In this document: in pieces, positions 24,717-35,600 of the stretch | Layout: each line of letters opens with the position of its first letter | How positions within the stretch are numbered: position 1 is the stretch's first letter | Source of the DNA: Sequoia sempervirens | Taxonomy: Eukaryota; Streptophyta; Pinopsida; Cupressales; Cupressaceae | Direction of reading: 5' to 3' | Assembly (NCBI GenBank): GCA_007258455.2 | Contig: VDFB02000003.1 | Span: 42,969,986 to 43,033,985 of the forward strand | Length of the DNA stretch: 64,000 nucleotides | Program-made: the position numbers and the translations under genes | The notes under the pieces: generated by a model | Database searches by the model: none | What the model was told of the DNA's origin: nothing | The model's input: only the letters and a program-made list of their open reading frames with translations

Positions 24717-27700
24717 GTCCGCTTACTTTATTTGCATATTCATGTATGCACCTTGCTCGATATTTCACATTTATCTATACATGCTTTAGAATTTTTTTTT
24801 GATTTTGGCTAACAAGAAATCCATGCTAGGAATAGCAAGAGAATTAAAAAAGTAGAGACGCAATATTTGTATGATGAAAAGAATATGCTACTAAAACAAA
24901 ATCTTTATTTGAAGTAATTTTCTTTTTGTTCAAGGAAGACTGTACTTCAAATATACTGTTTAGATTTCTAATACCAAAATGATCATTGGTTTGCCACTCT
25001 TTCAAGCTGAAGAAAATAATAAGTGTAACCTTTGTGGATTACAGAATTTGCCAAATACCTGCAAAGTTGTAAGTCCACACGAGTAACTTGACTCCTTGGC
25101 TTTGAGGCATCGTTTAATTGCTTTAATTGGTTTGTGATATCACTTTGTTGCTCATTTAAGCAATAGTGTAACCATTGTGGATTACAGAGTTTGTCAAATC
25201 CCTGCAAAGTTGTAAGAACTCCATACGAGTAACTTGATTTGCTGGCTTTGAGGCATTCTTTTAATTGCTTTATGATTTATGGTATAACTTTAAATGTTAA
25301 ACAGGAAGATTGTGTACTAGCATTCTCTGTGCCAACCAAGCTTGTCATTATTTTGAATTTTATCCTTGCAATCTGAGATGAGAATGTCTCCATGCTTCAA
25401 CTTAGTAAAATTCTCTTCTTCAAATAACAACTTACTTAATCCTAATGCTTTTGTTTCTGAGATCTAGGCTGTTTGTATTCATCTGGGTTGTTTTATGAAG
25501 GCTAGACTCAGTTTGCTTCAACAATAAATCTCTGGACACCTTAAAGAATGGTTGCTTTGCATCTTGCTGTTGCCACTGTGCTTCCTCTTGTTCACATTAA
25601 TTTAAAATTAAAAAACTTCTTGTGAGGAAACTATATATATTTCATCTGATCATTATGTATTATGATTGCAGGTATGCTGTAGGAAAGATCACTCCCATAC
25701 CCAAACGAGAGATCGTCCCTGCTGATTTTGATCCCAAAGGAAGTATATGGCTGCGATTTCCACCTGAGGGTTCAGCATGTACTCCCCCACATCATTCTGT
25801 TGACTTCAAATGGAAGGACTATTGCCCAATGGTTTTTAGGTTTTTCTCTCTTCTTGCTCTTTGCATTGAATTCTTTATTCTGTTCATCGGACTTAGATGT
25901 TATGTTTGTGTAAATAATCTACACATAATAGACATATCACAACCACCTGCTTTCTAGAAGCTGGAAATTGTTCGTTTCTTTCAGGAATTTCTTACACATG
26001 TTAACTTTCCACTCATAAGATGCATTGATGATATTTGCAATAAATATACTAAAATTGAAAACCAATTGTTTTTATATTATCGTTATGGAAAAATCACTTA
26101 GCAGCATGCACATTTGATTACATTCAAAATTTGAGAGGCATCAAATATGACATAGGTTTGATATCTTAGCAACCAAAAAATATACCTAATGACTTACAGG
26201 CCTAGGTACAAAGTTGCTAAGTTACTGGGTTCGCCCTTGGGAAGCTCGGGTACGATATGGGTTCGGTTCTGGTTCGAAATTCGGGTCCGGTTCGATCAAA
26301 TTCGCTGTGGGTTTGAAAAATTGACTGTGGGTTCGACCAGGGTTCGAAACCCTGACTGTGGGTTCGGCCAAGGTCCGTTTTTTCCGAACCCGGGTAGAAT
26401 TTGTGCCCAGGCAGACTTTTTCAATGTGTTCTAGCAATTTTTAATTAATTTTTTGACCTTTTGTTGACTTTTAAAGACTATTTTATTCCCTCTAACCCTA
26501 ATATTTGCCTCTAACACATGAAATAGATATGTGTTGTCTTCGTCTGTAGTTGTGTTGAGATAAATTTCAATTGAATACCATTAATATTTCATTTTTATAG
26601 CTACATGAATTGTGGTTAGACCAAAGTAAATCAATTTCTTGCATTTATTTAGTTCATAAGTATTTTGTCAAACATTTGTCAAAAATACAAAAAAATCAGT
26701 TAGGGATATTTTACTGGTATCTAAGCTAGTTTTCCTACTAGCCTGTTGGGTCTCTAACAGATTGATGTAGAAATACACTCCATATGTATCCAAGTGATAG
26801 AATAAACAAGTGCTATCAGATAGAACTCAAAAGGCCACAATTTCAATATTTGGAAAATACAGAAGGATTTTCATTTGCAGATTTGGAAGTAGAAGAAATT
26901 ATGGCAAACAAAGATAAAAGAAATTCACATGAGGACATTAATATAGATCAGCAACTAAATGCACTTATACAGGGACAGCAGCAGTTGACCAAGTTATTGA
27001 CACAAATGTTGAAAATATGAACAGTGATGCAATTAACTCTGCAAACAACAACAATAATAATAATACCAGAACAATAATAGGATCAGTAACTAGACCCTTG
27101 ATGCCTAAATTTTGGATAGAACAGAAGACCTAGATGGTCAGAGGGACAGGAGAATGTAGGACAGAGCTATTTGGACTACCTAAATGAGTATAGATCTCTT
27201 AGGAATAATCTCATGAAACAATGTCTCTTACCAATTTTTGCCAATTGAAGCTAAGAAACAGACCCAAGAAAGAGAGAGGAACCCACAGCTAGGACTTACA
27301 ATGAAGGTTAGGCAAGTTGTGCATACCTACTTTTGACAGCTCAAACAAATGCACAACACGTTCTTAGATCCAAAATTTGGATACATACTTCTCAAATCCT
27401 ATGTTTGAAGAGGAAGCAATAAAATATGCCAAATGAATCTATATCATGACATTTGAGTATAAAGTGGTGGTGTATTTTTGCTATGTTATTTGACTATTAA
27501 TATGGTGGTGTATTCTGAACTTAATTACTGCTTCAAATATGTATATATTTCTGATTTTTATATGTTTTTGTATTGCCGAACCCAAAACGAACCCAACCCC
27601 CAAAAAAATATTTACCGAACTGGCGAACCGGATTCTCGAACCCGAACCTGAACCCAAAACCGAACCAGTAACTTATGGACTAGTAAGATCAGCTGTCTTC

Positions 27701-30700
27701 CTTCATTGTCCTTCGTGGAAAGTTTTCATTCAAGTGAAGTTATTTCAGGTCCAAAGCTTTCTGAAATGCATATCATTTTGATTGGTAGAGATGTTCTGTA
27801 ACTGGAAACAGATTATATCTGGAATAATAATACTACCAGTGTTTTTTTCTTGACAAGCGCAGGGTTTTTTACTTCTACACTTCAACAATATACTGATGTT
27901 ACTTTCAAGCCTAGTGCATTGGAACTGAGAACTCATTTGGATTCTCCATGGCACCCTAAATAGGACTTCATGCTGTATGTTTTTGTGCAAACTTTATTTG
28001 CATGCTGGTAGATTTGCTTGTGGGTCTCAGAAAAAATCTATTTCTAGATTTGCAATTGATTTCAATTTTCATTGGATTTGAGAAAATAAGTGGACTCTCC
28101 ACAGCACTAAAATGTGGCTTTGACGCTACCTGATCCCATAATGGTCCAAAATAATGCTGTTACCCGGTTTGTTTTCATAGCACTGAGTATACACCTGGAT
28201 GTTACACAGCACCTTCCAAGTGAATTTATGCTGCATTTTCTATCTTTATATGCACTTGTAAATTTATAATGGATACATTTGTTTAACTTAAAATCTAGAA
28301 GTAGTTTCCTAATGAATCTCATAATGATTTCAACCATTCCAACAACCTTGGAACAAAGTCCAATTTTTGCGAGCTGTACATTGATTTTTGTTCGAACTGA
28401 GAAGATGCATGGATGTTCCTTATGACTGCAGACTGGATAAATGCTTTTCTTATTTTGTATTCAGTTTGCTAATATCTGTCTAGATTTTTGCAGCACAATT
28501 CCTGATAATCTCAGAACAATTTCAAATAGCCAAAAAGCAACTATCTTTCCAAAACTGTACTTGATTTGATTTCCTTAACCTAGATTACTTCCTTTACCAC
28601 TTTTATACTTAAAGATATCCTAAATTCCTAATCCAAAATGATTCAGTTCTTCAAGTATATTTTGAGAAACTTGATCAGAACAATTTTTAGAGGGAATGCT
28701 ATGAACTCTGGAATTCTTATAATTTTGTTTGCTCTTGCATCATAAGATATTACCAACATTTTGTGACTTAGCATTTTTGCACAATATTCAGGCATCTTCG
28801 AGAACTTTTTAAAATTGATGCAGCTGATTATATGCTTTCTATTTGTGGAAACGATGCTCTGCGGGAACTCTCCTCTCCAGGAAAGAGTGGCAGTGTCTTC
28901 TATCTTTCTCACGATGATCGGTTCATGATAAAGACAATGCGGAAATCTGAAGTAAAGGTACAATTCAAACATAATGTTGTTTTCCATTTCTGGTCTATTG
29001 ATTCTTTTGATCGGTTCATGATAAAGATAATGCGGAAATCTGAAGTAAAGGTACAATTCAAACATAATGTTGTTTTCCATTTCTGGTCTATTTTCATTTT
29101 TGCACAAATCAATGACTAACTAAAAGTTCATTGTGAGTTTGATGGAAAATGATAATATAAGAAGGTGTAGGAGCTCTGCAAATGCAAGTGATGAATAGAT
29201 AAAATGTTTGAGCATTTGGGTTCATGTTACCAAGGGTTTTGATAAGGCATCATCTTTCATATTCAAGTCAGTTTGCTGGTTTTCCCCTTAATTTTAAAAA
29301 GGTATTCCAAAGGAAATCTGATTGAGACCTAAACTTAAGTAAAGAAAGTTATATACTTGCATAATGCATTTTCTCTTCATTTTTCTAGGTTAGTTCCAGT
29401 TTTTGTACTTTAGATCTGCTTTCTTGCCCTCTTTCCCACAATGAATGGGTTTATTCCTATGTCAATTTGTAAAAAATGGTCTTTTCTCTTGTCAGTAGAT
29501 TGCCCTTTATCCTCAAAAAATGATATACTTGGATAAGTAGGCATATTGATATATCTTCATGATATTCAGGCATCCAAGTATTTTCCTTTGTAGAATATTT
29601 TGTTAATGGAATTGAATGTTAAGTGTAGAAGATACTTGTTAGAGAAACTTGATGAAAAGCAAGCTCCTCAAGACAGTTGTATCATAAAAGAAATTTAGTA
29701 TAGGAATATTATAAACTGCAGTACAAGTTGCTTGAGCCTGTTTAGTGATCCTGTTCTGAATATGAGAAATTTTGATTGCATTCAAATCCAAAGCTGTGTA
29801 AAAGTAACATGTTCTACCTGTAAATAGTTAAACAGAGCATTTGATCCTATCTTCATCTCTAAGTGTGGGTTATCTTGATCTGAAACAGTTCATGGCTGTG
29901 GTGGTGTCCTCTACAAAATGCATTTCAGCAATTTTAATTATGTGTGTTTGTCCCTTAGACATGGAATTCTCAAAATGCTAAATTTTCCACATTTGGTTTT
30001 TGGTGCACCAGATATTTACATTTTAAACATGGTCCATACTTATTTATTCTCATGGCTTTAGTACATCTATTCAAATTATACAATTATTGGAGGAAAGTGG
30101 CAGTTATTGTTCTTTATTTGGCAATGTTTGTTGGCACCCTCAGAAATTGTGTGTTAACTTTGAATCTTAAGAAGCTCACTGTAACTGAACGAGTTCTTTA
30201 AGCTATATATTTAGGCATGGTAGCCAATTGATGTTGGTTGCAAGGTCCACAAATTTTATATTGTAGGTTTCCCTCAGTTGCCTTCATGTTCCACACACTT
30301 TCAGCATCTTATCTAAATATTTTTTAATAATATAAGAGCAAATTAGATTATTATTTTTTGTTTGTAATCCTGCATATTTTCATTGTATACCAGTGTGACC
30401 ATTTTACAGGTACTTCTTCGTATGCTACCAAATTACTATAATCATGTTCGCTCTTATGAAAGCACATTGATCACTAAATTTTTTGGCCTACATAGTATCA
30501 GAGCAGCAGGGGGACAAAAGGTATTTTCTTTTCTTTCTTACCCTATCTGCCCTATCTGTTTTCCATTAAATTGCTGCCACGATATGTCAGTTTCTCCTTA
30601 CCTACCCCATATTTTCAAAATTAAAATACGAGGAGCTATTCTATTTCTTGTATATTATTAATGAATAAGAAGAGATAATATGATAATATCATGTTGAGAT

Positions 30701-33700
30701 GTTTCTGTTTCTAGTCTCTAGATGTTATTTATGAGAGTCCTTTGCCATTATGAGTGCAAAGTCATTGTAAAGCAAAATTTATCATATATATTCTGATAAA
30801 TTGGATTTGGAAATTTGTAACAGGTACAACTTATAGTTATGGGAAATATGTTCTGCTCAGAGCTTCACATACATAGACGGTTTGATCTAAAAGGCTCATC
30901 TCAAGGTCGATCAACAGACAAAGTAGAAATTGATGAGACTACAACTCTCAAGGATCTAGATCTAAAGTTTGTGTTTCAGCTTGAGCCATCATGGCGCCAG
31001 GCACTTCTAAAGCAAGTTTCTTAGGCCCACACTGTAATTCTTTTGGGATGAAATGCTTTTATATTTCTTTGGCTATACATTCCAATTATGAATAACTGAT
31101 GAAAATAAATCAGTCTCAATTCCATGTAAAATTTCCCACAACCTTTACTCATGCCAATCTATTATTAGCTTGGAAAAATCATTACAATATCACACAGAAG
31201 TAGGTCTAAACTTCTTTCCCTATTTACTTGTGCTGAGTTTTCTTGGCATGCTTGCCAAATATATTGTATTTTGACTTAACAGTTGCTTGTCATGGATCAA
31301 ACAAGTGTTGTCAAATTAAGAGAAGATACAAGTCTTTCAAAAAACTACAGATGTAAAATAAGAGGTGGCTTGCATTCTTAGTTATATATTGTATTTTGAC
31401 TTAACAGTTGCTTGTCATGGATCAAACAAGTGTTGTCAAATTAAGAGAAGATACAAATCTTTCAAAAGACTACAGATGTAAAATAAAAGGTGGCTTGCAT
31501 TCTTAGTTCAATGTAAAATTTCCCACAACCTTCCTTCACAAAATATTTATTAATGAAGAAGAACTCATTACACCATAACACAGTTGTTTAAATAACCTTA
31601 TTTTCAGTATTTACTTATGCTAATTTTTGGGGTGTGCTGACCAAACATATGTCATATTTAAAGTTTTGGATGGCACTATTGCTGGTAACATGTTTGAAAG
31701 GCTTTAAACATTTATCACTGTCAGGAATTTTTTGACATTGTGAATTTATTTCTCTTAAAAGATTATTTTTTTCTTATTCATGCACATTTTTTCTAATGCT
31801 TCAGCTAGTTGTTATTTGCCACAATTTATCTGTACTAATAGAATGTATTTATCTGCAGACAAATCAAGTGTGATTGCAACTTTTTGGAAGCCGAGAGAAT
31901 AATGGACTACAGTCTTTTACTGGGTCTTCATCTCCGAGCACCACCACAATATTCACAGTATTCTACTCCTTTTTCACCAAAGAATTCTTCCACAGATACA
32001 CATCTTTCAATTGATGAAACTTTTAAAGCACTCACATCTGATGGTAAGCTTTTCTGTAAGGCAAATGCATACTAGAAGCCATCGTTATCTGATTTAAAGT
32101 GATTTCTCTTTTCATTCTTCATGCACTTAACATGACATGCATTAAGCCCTGTAGTTCATGTATGTCACAAACATTTATTTCCCAATTTGCAAAAGCTGTG
32201 AGTTGCAACGCAATTTTATGCAGTAAAGTTTCCAAATAACATGAAAATTGTGCAATTTCAAGTACTATCAAGATGCATATTTTAGATTAAGAATCTTTTA
32301 GTATGCATCTATTTTCATTTTGTTTTTGTTTGTCATAGAAGCATCAATGACAAGGACAAGTTAAGTTTTAGTGGGATCGTGTTCTCAAATTGAGTGCAAT
32401 CCATGAATTGAGGTTCTATACAAATCTTGGGATCCAATAGCCTTTTGTACGACGTGTCTCTTGCCTTGTAATTATTACCAACACGTAATTTTTTTTATAA
32501 AAATGACTACTCATGGAGGTCATGTTGAGATGACTAAAAGCATAAAGGTCAAATCCCACAAAAGTTAAAAATCTACATCCTAGTTTTCAACCTCTAAAAG
32601 TTTTGACTGTAGTGGACTCTGCCAAGAGGGGCATGTTTTTACTAATCTTAGCACTAACCTCTGATACTTTTTGAGAGAAGCTCTTCACTGTTTTTCTTAT
32701 TTCTATCAGGCACTTAGAAGAGCTCAGATTCATGGTTATCTGATTTAAGCAATGGATGCCAAACTACAAATAATTAACTATGCAACAGAATGAGAAAGAA
32801 CAATATGTTTTATTAATATAGCTAGGAACTGGCATTATATCATGGGACACACCCAACAATATGTTTGTACCAAGTAAACTGCACTGTGATGGGATCATGC
32901 AATGTTGATATTTATTTAAGATGACTATTTTTCTTTAGTTTCATTGGCAAAGTTTCCTTTTCAGTTTGATTTTGAGCTGTTGATGCTTGAGTCTCAAATG
33001 TCTGCAAATGCTTCATGCATTGTCCAGTCTCAAACCCTGATCACCAGGAGAGCTCCCCAGCTCTTATTACAGTTTGTTACCCCCAGTGTGTGCTACTGCA
33101 ATGTCACATCCAATTTGCATGTGATCCTGCTGACCTGGAGGATCATTCAACTGCAAACAATTTGGATTAAAAAAAAATTGCATCAGTATTATTAGTGAGG
33201 ATTTGTTTCTGCTCAGAAACTCCTTATCTAAGAGCCTTCCAGAGGGTTGTGAAATTCTCTTTCTCCTTTGCCTGAATGCTAGCTTGTTGTTAAGAGCCTG
33301 CCCGATGTTATAAATGGGAGGGGGACTGGTTTTTGATTGCCTATTTTACTAGAGTAGATTTGTCTGTGGGTCGTAGAGCACATGGAGCTCTTGTTGCATC
33401 TAAGAGCCTGCTTACTTGTTTGGAGTTTTGTTTCTCATCATTTTCCTGAATATCATATCACAGCAAAGAGCCTGCACAAGTTTCTATAATTCTCTTTCTA
33501 TACTGGCAAATAGAAAACTATTATGGCTTGAGACTATCTTCGACATAATTCAGAACCTTTACAAGAGTAGGAACCCCAGGTTCATAGATTTCTTCCTAAG
33601 AGCTTAAATGGAAAGATGGATCGAGTCATTCATAGCTGTGTGGCATTGGTTGCAAGAACAAGAATGTCTCTACATCATCTGGATCTTTCCTCTTTACCCA

Positions 33701-34813
33701 TTGTATCATTGCTGGCTAGTTGGGCTATGTGTTCCAGTCGAGCAGATAGTGGTGGACATGTGATTGCAGGTTGCTTTATGAGCCCTTAAATCTGATTAAT
33801 TGTCTGTTACTTTGATCTCCTGGAATCTTCTGCTAGCAACAAAATTTTATTGATAATTTGATTGTGTTGTAATGCCTCTGTCTAATGGCCATACTAATGA
33901 GTGGTTTTTGTTATTTATGGATGCTCAGTACTTGAGGTATCTTCTAGGTGCATCCCTAGTAAGGGGCTTCTCTCTTGGGCTGTCTCCTTCAGAATTCTCG
34001 TACTTGAACCATGTATGAGATGCAATAGGGTACTGAATTGTTTAATACATTGCCTGAGCTTACTCCATTTTTTTTTCGAGTTTATTTTCTTAACTGGAAG
34101 TGGAGCGTATGTCAATTGTTTTAGTTTAGTGTGTTTTCTATAAACTTTTGCTACAATTAAACCTGTTAGTATTATTATTTTGACTTTGTGTTTTAGAATT
34201 CTTTTTGTCTTCCCTTTCATGTTTGAATAGCTTCTTTACTGCTACTTAATATATGAATAAATGAGCTTGTCTTTTACTGCATAGAAAAATAAGAAGATGA
34301 GTGCCATCTTACAAGGAGCATTGTTGCTTAACAATCTTTAATATGTTGTAACTACCAGATTTTGGTGTTCAAGTGGAGAATACTGATCTAGTCCTTCCGG
34401 GAACAGCCAGGTAAACCATAGTTGGATTCAGCTTTCTTTATACCGTTGGCAGTCATAAACATTCACTGTGTTAAACATTTCCTTGGCCTTAATGTAAATG
34501 ATGGTTAAAATTTCAATGCTACTGCAGGCTGGGAATAAAGCTAGGTGTGAACATGCCTGCCAGGGCCATTCGCAGGACCCCAAAAATTGCTCAAGATTCT
34601 CATCCAGAAGGGGAGTTGTTTGGTGACGATTATGATGTGGTATTATACTTTGGAATTATAGACATTCTCCAAGATTATGATATTTCCAAGAGACTTGAGC
34701 ATGCATACAAGTCCGTGCAATTTGATTCTCACTCAATTTCAGCAGTGGATCCAAAACTGTATTCCAAGCGGTTTCAGGATTTTATCTGCAGAACCTTTCC
34801 AGGGAAATCATAG
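23278..34813 (+). CDS. PIP5K: MORN-repeat phosphatidylinositol-4-phosphate 5-kinase
   Basis: Joined coding exons: 23278-24716, 25672-25839, 28792-28957, 30410-30520, 30824-31011, 31859-32043, 34359-34410, 34528-34813. They total 2595 bases, 864 residues plus TAG. The family phosphorylates PI4P to PI(4,5)P2 at the plasma membrane, acting in trafficking, polar growth and signalling. Visible: eight MORN repeats (134-316), Ser/acidic linker, [10 protein letters not shown] entry to the kinase domain, Gly-rich loop [12 protein letters not shown] with ATP-binding Lys583, DLKGS (649-653), MDYSLL (706-711), IIDILQDYD (813-821) and the [10 protein letters not shown] activation loop near the end. No key motif is missing, and length fits the plant MORN-type family. 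All junctions are GT-AG except intron 5 (GC-AG). ATG 23278 is preferred; the TTG just upstream is not a normal start. The family member number is not assignable from sequence alone. Confidence 0.95.
25020..25290. repeat. 143-bp degenerate tandem duplication in PIP5K intron 1
   Basis: Two head-to-tail units begin at about 25023 and 25166 and share GTGTAACC, TTTGTGGATTACAGA/ATTGTGGATTACAGA, CCTGCAAAGTTGTAAG, CGAGTAACTTGA and GGCTTTGAGGCAT. Both copies of the gene carry it, so it predates the large inverted duplication. No coding role. Confidence 0.8.
25672..25839 (+). CDS. PIP5K: PIP5K exon 2: start of kinase domain
   Basis: Acceptor TGATTGCAG before 25672 and donor TTTTTAG|GTTTTT after 25839. 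Encodes Y481 to F535 plus two bases of Arg536: [20 protein letters not shown], then [10 protein letters not shown] and [14 protein letters not shown], which match the conserved N-lobe entry of PIP kinases. This is the last exon also present in the inverted second copy. Confidence 0.93.
26219..27674. mobile_element. TIR DNA transposon in PIP5K intron 2 (about 1.46 kb)
   Basis: The left end AAGTTACTGGGTTCG (26219-26233) is the near-complement of the right end CGAACCAGTAACTT (27661-27674). Inside the left end GGTTCG occurs about seven times, and inside the right end CGAACC about six times, giving subterminal hexamer arrays in opposite orientation as in hAT or CACTA elements. An internal 78-codon frame (26784-27020) ends [20 protein letters not shown] and has no recognisable transposase, so the element is probably non-autonomous. 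I found no convincing target-site duplication. It lies wholly within the intron and does not touch the splice sites. Confidence 0.65.
28792..28957 (+). CDS. PIP5K: PIP5K exon 3: Gly-rich loop and ATP-binding lysine
   Basis: Begins after ATATTCAG at 28791 and ends GAAGTAAAG|GTACAA. Encodes [20 protein letters not shown], the Gly-rich loop [13 protein letters not shown] and [15 protein letters not shown], with Lys583 as the expected ATP-contacting residue. Codon phase at the donor is 0, joining to V592 in exon 4. The 3' end including the donor is duplicated 93 bases downstream (see the next entry), creating a competing donor at 29051. Confidence 0.93.
28916..29099 (+). repeat. 93-bp tandem duplication carrying a second splice donor
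   Basis: Two copies of a 93-bp unit start at 28916 and 29009 (GATCGGTTCATGATAAAGA in both). The unit covers the last 42 coding bases of exon 3, the donor AAG|GTACAATTC and about 50 intron bases. The two copies are almost identical; one difference changes ATAAAGACAATG to ATAAAGATAATG. Because 93 is a multiple of three and the frame is open throughout, use of the second donor (exon end 29050) would insert 31 residues and repeat RFMIK(T/I)MRKSEVK. Confidence 0.9.
30410..30520 (+). CDS. PIP5K: PIP5K exon 4
   Basis: Acceptor ATTTTACAG, donor ACAAAAG|GTATTT, both phases 0. Encodes residues 592-628: [18 protein letters not shown], then [18 protein letters not shown], a strongly conserved stretch of PIP kinases. 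Confidence 0.93.
30824..31011 (+). CDS. PIP5K: PIP5K exon 5: DLKGS catalytic motif
   Basis: Starts after TTTGTAACAG and encodes [33 protein letters not shown] (DLKGS = residues 649-653, catalytic) and [20 protein letters not shown], then SWRQALLK. The in-frame continuation reaches a TAG at 31022, so splicing must occur before it. The only split restoring the conserved KQI..DC..FLE reading is AA|GCAAGT at 31012, a GC donor. Confidence 0.9.
31012..31858 (+). other. PIP5K intron 5, GC-AG type, with nested tandem duplications
   Basis: The donor is GCAAGT and the acceptor TCTGCAG. GCAAGT is the usual strong form for GC introns. Inside, a 125-bp unit beginning ATATTGTATTTTGACTTAAC at about 31261 and 31386 is repeated head to tail. 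The pair is bracketed by a second, weaker repeat of TGTAAAATTTCCCACAACCTT (about 31124 and 31511), indicating an older duplication of about 390 bp. Confidence 0.85.
31859..32043 (+). CDS. PIP5K: PIP5K exon 6: MDYSLL motif
   Basis: Encodes K691 to D752 plus one base: [20 protein letters not shown], then [20 protein letters not shown] and a Ser/Thr-rich insert region ending FKALTSD. MDYSLL (706-711) is a conserved catalytic-core motif. Donor GATG|GTAAGC; the codon is completed by AT from exon 7. Confidence 0.93.
33200..33610. repeat. Degenerate short repeats in PIP5K intron 6
   Basis: The phrase AAGAGCCT(G/T)CC or close variants recurs at about 33230, 33292, 33401 and 33465, with similar neighbouring text (AAATTCTCTTTCT and ATAATTCTCTTTCT). 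Spacing is irregular, so this is an old, eroded internal duplication in the 2.3 kb intron 6. No coding role is evident. Confidence 0.5.
34359..34410 (+). CDS. PIP5K: PIP5K exon 7 (52 bp)
   Basis: A short exon between ACTACCAG and GTAAACC. Encodes [16 protein letters not shown] with split codons at both ends (Asp753, Arg770). The frame requirement on both sides and the family match to the xLVLPGxxRL region support it. Confidence 0.88.
34528..34813 (+). CDS. PIP5K: PIP5K exon 8: C-terminal lobe and activation loop
   Basis: After TACTGCAG, separated from exon 7 by a 117-bp intron. Encodes [56 protein letters not shown] and the closing [16 protein letters not shown] followed by CRTFPGKS and [12 protein letters not shown] supplies the metal-binding Asp of the lipid-kinase fold, and [10 protein letters not shown] is the activation loop that sets substrate choice in this family. 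Confidence 0.93.
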
Positions 34814-35600
34814 CAATTGCACGTGTTTCATTGTATGATATCAGTATTGATTGCAATCTATGGAGAACTTCAATCAAGTTCCTCCACAGGCATCATCGGG
34901 CAGCTGGATTTGAAGCATAAGTGTACCATGGCATAAAGCTTTCTCGGTTTACCTAATGCAAGGGAAACTACAGGCTCCAGATCTGTGTAATGGAAAAGAA
35001 ATGATTGACTGGCAATTTTTCTGGAGTTGCAAAGCACATTTGCAGGACACAATGTAGAGCGAATTGTGAAAGGCAGTTTTCTCTTGGGAGCTATACAGAC
35101 AAGCTCACATTGCCAATTGGCCATGACCAAGTATCTATATTTATTATAGACTGTATGGCGTTATTCACTTGATGGTACTCTATCTAGTGACCTTTTGCCA
35201 CCCAAGCTTTACTAAATGTGTAAAGACTTTCCCTGAAGAGGGAAATGTTCGGCATTGATTGTTTTCCCCCAGTTCTCATGTCGTGGAGCAGGTGGTTGAT
35301 GTACATCTAACTTTTTGGAGGGATCTTCAGAATAAAATGTACAGTGTATACAACAGAAAACGATATTATATTTTCTAGCCTTCCAATCTAGTTGAAGAAT
35401 GATGGCTTTGGTTCGTTTCCAATGGCTATGCTTAAGCTGTAAATGAATTGCAAGGTTTGCTCTAGAGGAAAGCAAATCCTGGCAGCCGAAATGCATCAGG
35501 CATTGCTAATATGAATGGAGAGCAGGGGGCACTTTTGAGTTTCTACAAGGTGAAGTTTTGTATTTTGTAAGGTTTATATAGTGTATAATTAAGCGGTTCC
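34814..35600 (+). other. Probable 3'UTR of PIP5K
   Basis: No further coding exon follows the TAG. The region is less AT-rich than the surroundings, as is common for UTRs, and holds an AATAAA at 35331-35336 and later AT-rich tracts. The exact cleavage site is not visible. Confidence 0.5.
35331..35336 (+). terminator. Candidate polyadenylation signal AATAAA
   Basis: The first canonical AATAAA downstream of the PIP5K stop codon (about 520 bases after it). Plant signals are loose, so a later site near 35590 is equally possible. Confidence 0.35.

Larger units (their letters stand above)
16345..26081 (+). repeat. Left arm of a 9.7-kb inverted duplication
   Basis: Every position x in this arm corresponds to 75505-x on the opposite strand at 49424-59160 through the gene region, drifting by only about 3 bases at the outer end. 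From about 18.66 kb to 26081 the arms are nearly identical; the substitutions I noticed are at 18660, 20366 and 20372. Outside about 18.4 kb substitutions become common. It contains the PIP5K promoter, 5'UTR intron, exon 1, intron 1, exon 2 and the start of intron 2. See the right arm and the gap entry. Confidence 0.95.

Noticed and set aside
24717..24789. Exon 1 read through to the stop at 24789 as a MORN-only protein
   Set aside because: A good donor at 24717 joins in frame to the conserved kinase sequence in exon 2. The read-through tail is hydrophobic intron translation, though intron retention could produce it.
26189..26434. Coding exon in intron 2 (both strands open)
   Set aside because: The open frames come from the GGTTCG-repeat end of a transposon; the repeat structure explains the lack of stops.
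28643..29107. Minus-strand 154-codon frame over exon 3
   Set aside because: It is the shadow of the 93-bp duplication and exon 3 on the opposite strand and has no domain.
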